Positions 45,634-54,256 of a stretch of DNA of 64,000 nt are shown here, in pieces. The DNA is from Trueperaceae bacterium (GTDB lineage: Bacteria > Deinococcota > Deinococci > Deinococcales > Trueperaceae). Under the pieces are notes generated by a model, which saw only the letters and a program-made list of their open reading frames with translations, was not told the DNA's origin and ran no database searches. The translations under genes were made by a program, and so were the position numbers. Position 1 is the stretch's first letter, and every line of letters begins with the position of its first letter. The stretch spans positions 101,339-165,338 of the forward strand of contig DASVCN010000019.1 in assembly GCA_036381595.1 (NCBI GenBank), written 5' to 3'.

Positions 45634-46092
45634 TCAGAAGAGGCGCTTAGAGTGCATGTTGGAGGCGGAGGCAAGCCGGGGCTTGGCTTCTCTGCCGGCG
45701 GTGCCAAGGCCGAGCCGGCGAAGGCGCTCCCGGAACGTGGGCCAGTCGAGCGGTTTGAGCACACAGCCCTCGACTGGGGTTCCAGCTTCGGTTGCCGAGG
45801 AGAGCGGCAGGCACTCCTCTTCCGTGCCACTGAAGAGGAGTATCGGGAGGCGCTCGGTGCGGGGGTCGCAGCGGATCGAGTGAAGCAGTTCGTATCCGTC
45901 CATTCCAGGTAGGCTCGGATTGAGGAGGACGACTGCCGGCAGTGCTGCCGCGTTCGAGAGGAACTCGAGGGCCTGGAAACCGTCGTATACGGTTCGTACC
46001 TGAAGGGCGCAGCGGTTCGAACGGAGCGTTCGAAGCGTGAGCAGGACGTCGTCCTGATTGTCTTCTATGAGCAGCAGGTATGGAGAATGCAA
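45634..46092 (-). CDS. Degenerate single-domain response regulator (Rcp-like)
   Basis: 152-residue CheY-like receiver resembling Rcp regulators that pair with phytochrome-type kinases. The acidic pair (E10, D11) and Lys113 (LKPLDW) are conserved, but the phospho-accepting Asp is Asn58 (VVLLNPSLPGMDG; AAT codon at 45919-45921). It therefore cannot be phosphorylated normally and may be a constitutive or pseudo-receiver. TTG 46092 with GGGGG about 10 nt upstream fits the domain boundary; TTG 46176 is an alternative. Confidence 0.8.
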   Translation of the reverse strand: MHSPYLLLIEDNQDDVLLTLRTLRSNRCALQVRTVYDGFQALEFLSNAAALPAVVLLNPSLPGMDGYELLHSIRCDPRTERLPILLFSGTEEECLPLSSATEAGTPVEGCVLKPLDWPTFRERLRRLGLGTAGREAKPRLASASNMHSKRLF

Positions 46093-46227
46093 ATCGATCG
46101 TACCCCCTGGTCCTGACGGGACTGCCCGCCGGTTCGTGCGAGGGTAACAGTGAGCTGAATCACAATATAGGCGCAACTGCTATCGGGCGGGAGTGACAGA
46201 TGGAATCGTCGAAAACCCCTCGCGCGC

Positions 46228-47199
46228 CTACGCCCGGACCGTGTCCCACCACTCGAGCACTCTCGATGCCTTGAGCGTGGTCCACCGGGATGGCGATCCC
46301 GCTCCCTCCATCTGGATCCACGCGCGTCCCGGGAGTTGCCAGTCGAGGGCCCATGTTCCGTTCTCGAGCCGTTTGGAGCGGAGGTGGGAGATGGCCTCCT
46401 CGAGTCTTGCGTCTGGTGCAGTGGCCGTCAGGAGGGAGGCAGACCGGAAGTAGTCGAGTGCGCGGAGGATGTCGTAGCGCCAGCGGTGCGGGTAGAGGAA
46501 CAGGAGGAACGCCGGGTCGGCGGGCTCACCGGTGCTTAGGCGACGGAAGAGGTGGCGCTCCAGGAGGTACTCCTCACCCGAACGGCGTGCTTCGCGTGAT
46601 TCAGGCGTGCCACCGGTGGCGCGCTCGTACTCGAGTAGCCCCTCGAGAACGTTGACCGTGCTGTGGAACGATGAACGAAGGGACCCGTTCTGTCGCTCGC
46701 AGTTCCAACCTCCGTCGTCGAGGCGCTCGCCGGTGAGCCTCTCGACGATGGGCGATACGTCCACGCCGAAGTAGGCTCCGTCGGCCACCGTCCTGCCGTT
46801 GATACACTCCTCGACCTCCCCCGCCCAGAAGGGTTGAGCGTCATGGTCCCAGCGGGAGTTCTCGCCGATCAGCTCGACAGTTCGTCTGGCTCTAGCAGAC
46901 GCGGGATCCAAGCCCAGCTCCCGGAGTTGCGTGAGGGTGAAACTCGTTGCCGTCCAGGGCTGACCTTCCTCATGCCATTCGCGGGGTTCGAAACCGTTCG
47001 GGATGAAGGCGCCGCCTGCCCATTGGCCGTCCGTGTCCTGGTAGGAGAGCAGCCGCGCGCCCCAGCCCTCGGTTTCGACCTTGGCCCGCTCCTCGCTCCA
47101 CATCTGCTCCGGCGCGTCGAGCAGGTCCCGCAATGTCTGCCACCGTATAGCCGGATCGGCCCCCAGTAGCCACTGGGCGACCGGTTCGCTTTCTCTCAT
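46228..47199 (-). CDS. Prenyltransferase/squalene-cyclase-fold protein
   Basis: 323-residue alpha/alpha-barrel protein with repeated QW-like motifs (TDGQWAGG, DDGGWNCE, LENGTWALDW), the signature of squalene-hopene cyclase and prenyltransferase beta-type repeats. At half the size of hopene cyclase and without an evident DXDD motif, it is probably not a true triterpene cyclase. ATG 47199 has AAGGAGG immediately upstream. Role unknown. Confidence 0.75.
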   Translation of the reverse strand: MRESEPVAQWLLGADPAIRWQTLRDLLDAPEQMWSEERAKVETEGWGARLLSYQDTDGQWAGGAFIPNGFEPREWHEEGQPWTATSFTLTQLRELGLDPASARARRTVELIGENSRWDHDAQPFWAGEVEECINGRTVADGAYFGVDVSPIVERLTGERLDDGGWNCERQNGSLRSSFHSTVNVLEGLLEYERATGGTPESREARRSGEEYLLERHLFRRLSTGEPADPAFLLFLYPHRWRYDILRALDYFRSASLLTATAPDARLEEAISHLRSKRLENGTWALDWQLPGRAWIQMEGAGSPSRWTTLKASRVLEWWDTVRA

Positions 47200-47346
47200 G
47201 CCGCCTCCTTGCCGTTGATTCACGGTCCAACGACGCACCGGTCCGGAGATCGCGTTACCGATCGGGCCAGCGACGACCGTTCCAGCGAGTCGCCTAATCA
47301 TCCCAGATTTCCGCCCGGTGCTACGGCTGAGGCCGCTGCACCCTGG

Positions 47347-47508
47347 TCAGCGAGGGAAGTAGTGGATGCTTATCAACTGGTTCACGATGTCCGTGCGGCC
47401 TTCGCGCAGTTGTTGCAGGTAAAGTTCGTGGTGGTGATCACACACCGGGAAGTTGGCGATCGTCTTCGTTGCCTCTCGGGAGCAGAGCATGCACTTGTTC
47501 TCTTCCAC
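47347..47508 (-). CDS. 53-residue Cys/His protein, putative zinc-binding
   Basis: A short frame that reads as a real small protein: GTG, then EENKC, MLC, and later VCDHHHELY, ending IHYFPR. Cys6-x2-Cys9 and Cys23 with His25-27 could form a zinc site. Minus-strand GATAGT (47515-47520) ends 6 nt before the GTG, matching the leaderless pattern seen in this genome. The family is not recognised. Confidence 0.6.
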   Translation of the reverse strand: MEENKCMLCSREATKTIANFPVCDHHHELYLQQLREGRTDIVNQLISIHYFPR

Positions 47509-47639
47509 GCGTCCACTATCGGCACTGATCGGTTGGAGTCAGGTTGCTTCCGGCCGAGCGATCTCGGGAGCCGCGAGAAGCCAAGTGAGGGTAGTAGTCC
47601 GCTCCTTCGATTGCCGAGGCTTCAGTCTTCGGTCTACCG

Positions 47640-48182
47640 CTACGGCACGTACACCAGCTGCACGGTCTCGGGACCTATTCGGTTGATTCCTACCAGCCGT
47701 AGCGCCGGCCGTGCCCGGAGGAAGTATGGCTTCCCCTCGCCGAGCACGAAGGGGCGGAGGTAGATTCGGTATTCGTCGATCAGGTCGAGTTCGGTGAGCG
47801 CGCCTGCCAAGGTGGGGCCAGCGACGTCGATATCGCCCCCGACCTCGTCCTTGAGTCTTCGCACGAACGATTCGAGATCGCCTTCGACCAGACTGGCGTT
47901 CGGCCCCAGCGGGGCCCGCCCGTTCGAGACCACCCACTTCGGCTGAGATCGCCAGACCTGCCCGTATTCACGCTCCAGGTCGCTGTACTCGGGCCTGTCC
48001 TCGTCCCAGTACCGCAAGAGATCGTAGATGCGGCGGCCGTAGAGGCAGCCCGAGACTCCTCTGACCTGTTCTGTGAAATGGCGGAAGAGGTCATCGTCCG
48101 GCGCGGGGAGCACGAGGTTCCCCTCCGTGTCATCCACGTAGCCGTCGAGCGACTGCATCATCCCGTAGACAAGCCTCGCCAT
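47640..48182 (-). CDS. RibD_C/dihydrofolate-reductase-fold protein
   Basis: 180-residue DHFR-superfamily reductase of the RibD C-terminal type: MMQSLDGYVDD near the start, CLYGRRIYDLL, and VAGPTLAGALTELDLIDEYRIYLRPFVLGEGK. Homologues are standalone reductases of unknown substrate. ATG 48182 has GCGAGG 6 nt upstream. Confidence 0.88.
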   Translation of the reverse strand: MARLVYGMMQSLDGYVDDTEGNLVLPAPDDDLFRHFTEQVRGVSGCLYGRRIYDLLRYWDEDRPEYSDLEREYGQVWRSQPKWVVSNGRAPLGPNASLVEGDLESFVRRLKDEVGGDIDVAGPTLAGALTELDLIDEYRIYLRPFVLGEGKPYFLRARPALRLVGINRIGPETVQLVYVP

Positions 48183-48426
48183 CGTTCGCCTCGCCTTCGA
48201 GTTGCCCTATCAAGGGGACCTCGAGCAGAGGATACTCCAACGCGCAGGCGTCCCCGGATCGCTTGGCCGACTCCTTCTCACAGTAGTGGCAAGTACCGGT
48301 AGTGGGATCAGCCGTTGTGTCTGTTGGCCGAGCCGGCCACTGCCAGGAGGTGCCCCTTTGATGACCGTTGACAGCTGGCGCCGGCGGCAGGTCCCCAAGA
48401 AGCTCCTGGGTGATCGGCGCTATCGC
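48183..48426. other. 244-bp intergenic region
   Basis: Between two minus-strand genes. The DHFR-like gene's Shine-Dalgarno is at its left edge. I see no further gene, strong hairpin or repeat. Confidence 0.4.
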
Positions 48427-50088
48427 TCAGTCGGTCTGCCGCACCAGGTCCCAAGTGACGGTGACGGTGGTGGGGATACCGTTCCCTTGTTCCCGCTGCT
48501 CCTCATATCTGCCGCTCAGGTGGTTCGGGTCGCCGAGGGTACCAGTCGCCTTCACGTCGTCATAGTCGATCGCCAGTTCCCACGGTTCGGTGGTCCGGTC
48601 GTCACTCTCGCTTTCCGGCCAGCAGTTGTCTATGTAGTAGTGGCGGGTCGTTCTGCTGCCTGTGACGGGGAAGCCGTTGATCGGCAGGTAGATGTCGTAA
48701 GTGGTGGAGTCGGAGTCAATGACGATGCTGAAGGACGCGTCGTCCTCCTGGATCTCGCCCGTGAGCTCGAAGTCGCTACTGTCTTCGAAGACGTACCTGA
48801 GGATCGCGTCGGCGCTGGCGACGCAGTCGTCGTAATGTTCCTTCCGGAAGAGGCCGTGCTCGCTAATCGTGCCGGTGGCTCGCAGAGCGCCGCGGAGCTC
48901 TGCTGTGCCCCCCGAGTACGGGAAGACGACCTCCTGGACCTCGATCGTCTGCGAATGTTCGTAACTGTTGGTCCAGCTGCCGGTCGTCTCCGCGTCGTCC
49001 GGATATCTGGTGATGCTGCCGGCTTCCGAGTAGGTGATCGTGCCCCTCCAAACGGCGCCGCAACTAAGCGCCGGATCGAGGGGATCGAACTCGCCGGGGG
49101 CAGCTCCCAGCAGTTCCAGTTGGCGAGCGATGGACAGAGCCGCGGCCACCTGAACCTGATCGGTGTGGTCGACGCACGGTCTGGTAGTTTCTTCCCAGCA
49201 GTTCTCGAGACCGGCGATGATGCTGTTCCAGATCGCCTCGTTCTCGGCCTGGAAGCTGTCCTGGAGGCCGAACAAGTGGGTGAGTCGCGTCCACGCGAGG
49301 ACCTTGGCGGACTGGGCCTGGGCCGTCTCGCAATCGCTCGCGATAAGCGGGAGAAGCGGTGCGATCACGTTGCGATAGTAGTCGTCGAGGATCGCCTCGA
49401 GTTTCTGACTGAACTGCGGGTCCCCTTGTTCGCCTTGAAGCTGCGCGTCGCGTTCGGCCCTTATCAGCTCCTGGGCGCGGTGCTCCAGTTGACTCTCCCA
49501 GTCGCTGGGCATGAACGTATCCGGATCGCGAACCTCCAGAGAAGGCCCGAGGTACAGGACGTAGCCGCTGAAGTGCAGCAACTGGAACCTGAGTGAGAGC
49601 GGGTCGAGTGCGAGAGGATATCCGTGGAACTCCTCTCCCATCGCGGAGTAGGTGAAGGACGCTGCTTCCTGCCTGGCGTTGCCGTCGGGAGGCGTCACCT
49701 CCAGGGTCACGGGCTCGTGAAAACGCAACCCTTCCGGTTCCAGGTGCACCCCGTACGGACGACCGCCCTCGATCGGTGCGCCAACGATCCGGGTTATCGG
49801 AGTAACGGTGATCTCGGTGTCAGCCAGCAGCGCTTCGCTTGGGATGGTCAGGCTGTATGTCGTGCCGTCCGCCGATGATACGAGAATGTTGCCACCGGAG
49901 GTCGGTACCACCCGGCTGACGGCGCGGCCCTCGTCCAGAGTGACTACGACGTCGAGCGGCTCCGACGTCCCTGGAGAGAACCGGGAGCCGGCGCCCGTCC
50001 CGCAAGAGGCCAACGTGACCAGTAACGAGGTGGCGCAGAGCACTCTGCCGATCGTGAGCAGGAACGTATCCCCAGAAACCATTCTCAT
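48427..50088 (-). CDS. Large lipoprotein with ZU5-like domain
   Basis: 553-residue exported lipoprotein: signal peptide with lipobox LASC (Cys about 29). Then comes a ZU5/PASTA-like beta domain (about 55-165: TYSLTIPSEALLADTEITVTPI), a helical middle with several Cys (about 240-345), and a beta-rich C-terminus with many Asp/Glu and YSEAG-type strands. The ZU5-like opening is typical of large surface lipoproteins of unknown function. Two ATGs (50088, 50082) are possible. Confidence 0.78.
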   Translation of the reverse strand: MRMVSGDTFLLTIGRVLCATSLLVTLASCGTGAGSRFSPGTSEPLDVVVTLDEGRAVSRVVPTSGGNILVSSADGTTYSLTIPSEALLADTEITVTPITRIVGAPIEGGRPYGVHLEPEGLRFHEPVTLEVTPPDGNARQEAASFTYSAMGEEFHGYPLALDPLSLRFQLLHFSGYVLYLGPSLEVRDPDTFMPSDWESQLEHRAQELIRAERDAQLQGEQGDPQFSQKLEAILDDYYRNVIAPLLPLIASDCETAQAQSAKVLAWTRLTHLFGLQDSFQAENEAIWNSIIAGLENCWEETTRPCVDHTDQVQVAAALSIARQLELLGAAPGEFDPLDPALSCGAVWRGTITYSEAGSITRYPDDAETTGSWTNSYEHSQTIEVQEVVFPYSGGTAELRGALRATGTISEHGLFRKEHYDDCVASADAILRYVFEDSSDFELTGEIQEDDASFSIVIDSDSTTYDIYLPINGFPVTGSRTTRHYYIDNCWPESESDDRTTEPWELAIDYDDVKATGTLGDPNHLSGRYEEQREQGNGIPTTVTVTWDLVRQTD

Positions 50089-50183
50089 CCGGCCAGAACC
50101 TCGACTTCCGCGTGCAGCGGTTACAGAGTGCGCTGGACGGCGTCAACATGCCGTGAACGCGGAATCGCCGACTATAATCGCTC

Positions 50184-53069
50184 ATGCGGCTCGTGACGCT
50201 CGGTGGACTCCGGCTCGAAGGCTCGGAATTCACCAGGCCGAAGCCGCTCCTGCTGCTCACCTACCTCGCTCTGGAGGGCCCGCGAGATCGCCGCTACCTC
50301 GGCGAGTTATTCTGGCCGACGGCATCTTCGCCCATGACGAGTCTGCGAACGGCGCTGTCGCAGTTGCGAACCGGAGCACCCGGCACGCTGGAGGCGTCCG
50401 GCGTCAAGCTCAGGGCGACGGTCGAGTGCGACGCGAGAGCGCTCCTGGAGCAGATCGATCAGTGCGATTCGGACGCCCCTCAGACGATCTACCCCGGTCC
50501 CTTTCTCGACGGGTTCTACCTTCACGAGTGCAGCTCCGAGCTGGAGGAGTGGCTTTACACCACCCGCGAACACCTCGCGGAGCGCGTGCGCGAATCTCTG
50601 CTGAGGCGAGCGGAGGACGAGGCCGCACGGGGCGACTTCCCAGAAGCCGCGAGAGGTGCCGAGGCAGCGTGCGACCTGGCAGGCGCGCCTCATCCCGACC
50701 CGGAGACGTTGCTACGCCTCCACAACCTGCTCGTGGCGGGCGGCAGCCCGCGAGCCGCGGGTTTGCGCCGTGACGCCGGTGAGTACGGTATCGAGCTGAC
50801 CAGTAGTGCGGCAGAGGCCAAGCGCGCGCTCCTTGGGCGCCTACGACTCGGAGATGCGAGGCGAATACCATCGAACCTGGCCTCTCGCGGCACCTCTTTC
50901 GTGGGACGAGCGGCCGAGTTGGACATGCTCAGCGGTCTCCTCGCCGACGCCACTACCAGGTTGATCACGCTCACGGGCGGGGGCGGGATAGGCAAAACGC
51001 GTTTAGCTCTGGAGCTCGCGCATCGTGAACTGCATGAGGGGAGGTTCGAGGGCGGCGTCTACTTCGTCGAGCTCGAGTCGCTATCGGCTCCCGACCTCGT
51101 GCCCGCCAGAATCGGGACCGTGATAGGGGTGCCGAATACGAGTCGCGGTAACTGGACCGGAGTGGCAGACGCGATCGGCACTCTGCGCCTGCTGCTCGTG
51201 CTCGACAACTGCGAGCACGTAAGCGAAGGGCTGGGTTTCGTTCCCGCGCTGCTGACCCACTGCCCGTCTCTCAAGATCGTCACGACGTCACGGTTGCGTC
51301 TAGGGTTCGAGGAGGAGCAGCTGTTCGCGCTCTCGGGCTTGTCGTTTCCCGTTGGGACGGTAAGCCTCGAGGAGGCGCTCCATCAAGAAGCGCTGCAACT
51401 CTTCGAGCAGCGCGCGAAGAGGGTCGATCACGGTTTCGTGCTTACGGGCGACAACCTTCCCGCGGTCGCCGAGATCTGCCGGCTCGTTGGGGGGTCACCG
51501 CTCGGGATAGAGCTTGCAGCTGCCTGGGTCCGCTCGATGCCCGAGTATGTGATCGCCGATGAGCTCAAAGAGAGCCTGGACATGTTGAGCACCGACGTGG
51601 CCAACGTGCCCGAGAGGCACCGCAGCATGCGGTCGACCCTGGAGCGCTCTTGGAGCCTGTTGTCTCCGGAAGAAGAAGATGCACTCGAGTCGCTCGCGGC
51701 GTTCGCCGGCAGTTTCACGCACGACGCAGCCGCTGCCGTCGCCGGCGCTTCCATGTTGGTCCTGGCCTCACTGGTCGACAAGTCGTTACTGCATCGCCTT
51801 GAGGCGGGACGCTACGAACTCCACCCACTTCTCCGCCAGTTCGCCGCCGGCAAGCTCTCCCGGAGTCTCGAGCATGAAAGGAATGTTCGGGAACTGCACG
51901 AGAGCTACTACCTGAACCTGGTCGAGCTCCGACGGCCGGAACTCCGTGGAAGGGAGCAGGCGGCTTGGCTGGATCGCCTGGAAGCCGAACACGACAATTT
52001 CCGGCTGATCCTTCGGCTGGCGGTTGCTCAGGAGCGTTGGGATACGGCCGTTCGTCTGGTGGCAGCGTTATGGGGGTTCTGGCAGACGCGTGGGCACTGG
52101 ACGGAAGGTCGCGCCTGGTTGGAGCGAGCGACTTCCGGCCTGCGAACCGCCGCGCATGAGTACGGACGCGAAGGAGTTGATCCTCCTCGCCTCCTCGGTG
52201 CATTGGCCGAGGCTCTACGGGGTCGCGGCGTGCTGGCCTCGGCACAGGGTGACAACGTTGCCGCGCTCGTCAGCTTCGAGGAGAGTCTCACGTTGAGCGA
52301 GCGGCTGGGTAACCGGGAACGCGTGGGCGCCCTGCTCGACAACATCGGAGTGCTGGCGCTCCACCAGGGGGAGTTCGAGGATGCGAAGTCCAACCTCGAG
52401 AGGGCGCTTGCCATCCGACGAGAGCTGCGCGACAGCTGGGGCGTGGCGGCAACGCTGAACAATCTCGGAGCCTTGGCAGGCAAACAGGGCGATGTGGTGA
52501 CCGCACAACGCTACTACGCGGAGAGCCTCGAGCTGTTCCGGGCCCTGGGCCACCACTCAGCGGTGGCGCTGCTGACCAGCAACCTGGGGGACGTGGCCGA
52601 GTATCAGGGCGATATGGAACGGGCCAAGGCCCTGTTCGCGGAGAGCCTGTCGACACAGCGGAAGCTGGGGGACAGGGCCGGCACGGCCGCTTCACTCACC
52701 AGGTTGGCGGCGGTTGCGCGACGCGAGGCGGACCTCGGCGGTGCCAAGGCCCTCTGCCGGGAAAGTCTCGAACTCCTGAGGCAGTTGAGGGACATCGAAC
52801 GTACCGCCGAGTGCCTGAACGAAGTCGCCCTCACCGTCTCCGTTGAGGGGCGGGCAGAAGAAGCGGCTACGTTGTGGGGCGCGATGGAAGCGCTTCTCAA
52901 GGCGAGCGGTGTTCCTTTGCCCGTCGGCCAGGCAGTTGAGTACGAGGACGGCGTCCGCACAGTGGCAGGAGAGTTGGGCGAAATCCGCGCCGAAGTGGCC
53001 CTCGCGAGTGGGCGGATACTGAATCTGAATGAAGCTATCGATCGAGCCGAGGCGGTATGCCGCAGTTGA
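50184..53069 (+). CDS. SARP-like BTAD - STAND ATPase - TPR regulator
   Basis: 961 residues. The N-terminal winged-helix/BTAD region (about 1-225) matches SARP/AfsR regulators (LGGLRLEGSEFTRPKPLLLLTYLALEG, LAELFWP-like). An NB-ARC ATPase follows (about 235-520) with GGGGIGKTRLALEL, LLLVLDNCEHV and TTSR. Several TPRs (about 640-900) complete it. This is the AfsR architecture of transcriptional activators. TATAAT (50173-50178) ends 5 nt before the ATG, the best leaderless promoter in the window. It is divergent from a lipoprotein gene that could be its target. Confidence 0.88.
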   Translation: MRLVTLGGLRLEGSEFTRPKPLLLLTYLALEGPRDRRYLGELFWPTASSPMTSLRTALSQLRTGAPGTLEASGVKLRATVECDARALLEQIDQCDSDAPQTIYPGPFLDGFYLHECSSELEEWLYTTREHLAERVRESLLRRAEDEAARGDFPEAARGAEAACDLAGAPHPDPETLLRLHNLLVAGGSPRAAGLRRDAGEYGIELTSSAAEAKRALLGRLRLGDARRIPSNLASRGTSFVGRAAELDMLSGLLADATTRLITLTGGGGIGKTRLALELAHRELHEGRFEGGVYFVELESLSAPDLVPARIGTVIGVPNTSRGNWTGVADAIGTLRLLLVLDNCEHVSEGLGFVPALLTHCPSLKIVTTSRLRLGFEEEQLFALSGLSFPVGTVSLEEALHQEALQLFEQRAKRVDHGFVLTGDNLPAVAEICRLVGGSPLGIELAAAWVRSMPEYVIADELKESLDMLSTDVANVPERHRSMRSTLERSWSLLSPEEEDALESLAAFAGSFTHDAAAAVAGASMLVLASLVDKSLLHRLEAGRYELHPLLRQFAAGKLSRSLEHERNVRELHESYYLNLVELRRPELRGREQAAWLDRLEAEHDNFRLILRLAVAQERWDTAVRLVAALWGFWQTRGHWTEGRAWLERATSGLRTAAHEYGREGVDPPRLLGALAEALRGRGVLASAQGDNVAALVSFEESLTLSERLGNRERVGALLDNIGVLALHQGEFEDAKSNLERALAIRRELRDSWGVAATLNNLGALAGKQGDVVTAQRYYAESLELFRALGHHSAVALLTSNLGDVAEYQGDMERAKALFAESLSTQRKLGDRAGTAASLTRLAAVARREADLGGAKALCRESLELLRQLRDIERTAECLNEVALTVSVEGRAEEAATLWGAMEALLKASGVPLPVGQAVEYEDGVRTVAGELGEIRAEVALASGRILNLNEAIDRAEAVCRS

Positions 53070-53275
53070 GTCCCAAGGTCGAGTAGGCGCCGCTGCTTGC
53101 ACCGCTCACGGTACCGACAGTTCGTCCCGACGGTCCCATACTGTTGCTCAGCAGGCAACTTCCAGGAGGGGCGGGGAGATCGACGCGGTCGGAAGCTGAC
53201 CCAGTAGGCGTGAGAGTCGGTGAAGGCGCCGCGCCTCGGGCGAATCGAGGTAGTTCTTCTAGCGGGGAGAATGGG

Positions 53276-53968
53276 ATGACGCGAGTCGGTATCGATGCAT
53301 GGATTCGGGCCGGGTTACTCGCCCTGCCCGTCTACGGTCTGCTCACGATGTGGTCGACGTGGGATGCCCAGCCGGATCAGGTCGCGGATCCGGAAGCGTG
53401 GGCCCAGTACGTCAGCTCCACCGGCTACGTTGTCGATCACGCATTAGGCGCCATCGGCGGCGCCGTTCTCGCGATCCTCGGCGTTTTCGCGCTCGGCTGC
53501 TTCCTGAGTGGAAGCCGTGCCGGTCGGTTGGGCCTGGGAGCGATGGTGGCGACCGTGGCGGGTCACGCGTTGGGGTTGGCGATAGGCGGCGTCTCCGCGT
53601 TCGCCACGCCCGCGGTCGGTCGAGCCTACTTGGCTGGCATCACGGAGGTCATGCGGATCGAGTTTCCCACCGGGATGATCGTCGTGTTCGCGCTGGCTGT
53701 CCTTCTCATGTTCGTCGGCAACGTCCTGCTCGGCTGGGCGGTATGGCGTTCGGGGATCTTGCCGAAGTGGGCCGGAGCCACCTGGGCTTTGTCGGCGGTG
53801 CTCTTCTACGTGCTGGGGGCCGTACTGGGGGCGGCCACGACGGGAGGTAGCCTCCCGACTCAGCCGCTAGGTGCCGCCCTCATGGTCGTGAGTGGGGCAT
53901 GGATAGCGTGGAGTGCGGGGCGGCGGAGCGTACACGCCACGCTCGGCGCATCCGCGCCGCACGTTTGA
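53276..53968 (+). CDS. Hypothetical six-helix membrane protein
   Basis: 230 residues, six predicted helices, Gly/Ala-rich. The family is not recognised. Its size, helix count and Trp-containing first loop resemble the 59.9-kb membrane protein, so the two may be distant relatives. ATG 53276 has GGGGAGA upstream; the frame extends to 53144 but without a good start. The preceding 206 bp (53070-53275) shows nothing else. Confidence 0.6.
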   Translation: MTRVGIDAWIRAGLLALPVYGLLTMWSTWDAQPDQVADPEAWAQYVSSTGYVVDHALGAIGGAVLAILGVFALGCFLSGSRAGRLGLGAMVATVAGHALGLAIGGVSAFATPAVGRAYLAGITEVMRIEFPTGMIVVFALAVLLMFVGNVLLGWAVWRSGILPKWAGATWALSAVLFYVLGAVLGAATTGGSLPTQPLGAALMVVSGAWIAWSAGRRSVHATLGASAPHV

Positions 53969-54068
53969 CTGTCGACACGACGCGCCTGCTCGTGGTGAAC
54001 CGCCGTGAGCTCGCCCGCGTGTACGAGCGCGCCTCGGGGAGAGAGGTTTCCCCGGCAGAAGTTGAGCC

Positions 54069-54233
54069 TTACTCGTCGTCCTTGTGGCCTGCCTGGGGGA
54101 CGCCGGTCGAAACCTCCGAGTCTTTTCGTAGCAGGAGTCGGGGATCGAGTCGTAATCTCTCCCTGCGCACGATCTTGAGACCGGCTGCCTTCGGGTGTAG
54201 CGGGTTGATCAGTTCGTTGAGATCAAAGGGCAT
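54069..54233 (-). CDS. Possible small ORF, 54 residues
   Basis: Frame on the minus strand just after the TolC-like gene: ATG (or GTG 54236), then PFDLNELINPLHPKAAGL, a basic LKIVRRERLRLDPRLLLRK stretch and a polar end. The same frame is open further upstream, inside the TolC 3' end (WELTPWDASF). It looks like protein but matches nothing I know. It could be a real small protein or a gene remnant. Confidence 0.3.
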   Translation of the reverse strand: MPFDLNELINPLHPKAAGLKIVRRERLRLDPRLLLRKDSEVSTGVPQAGHKDDE

Positions 54234-54256
54234 CACGAAACTTGCATCCCAGGGGG

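Noticed and set aside
48202..49596. 464-residue plus-strand frame opposite the large lipoprotein
   Set aside because: The minus strand has a lipobox, ZU5-like domain and sensible start; the plus frame has none.
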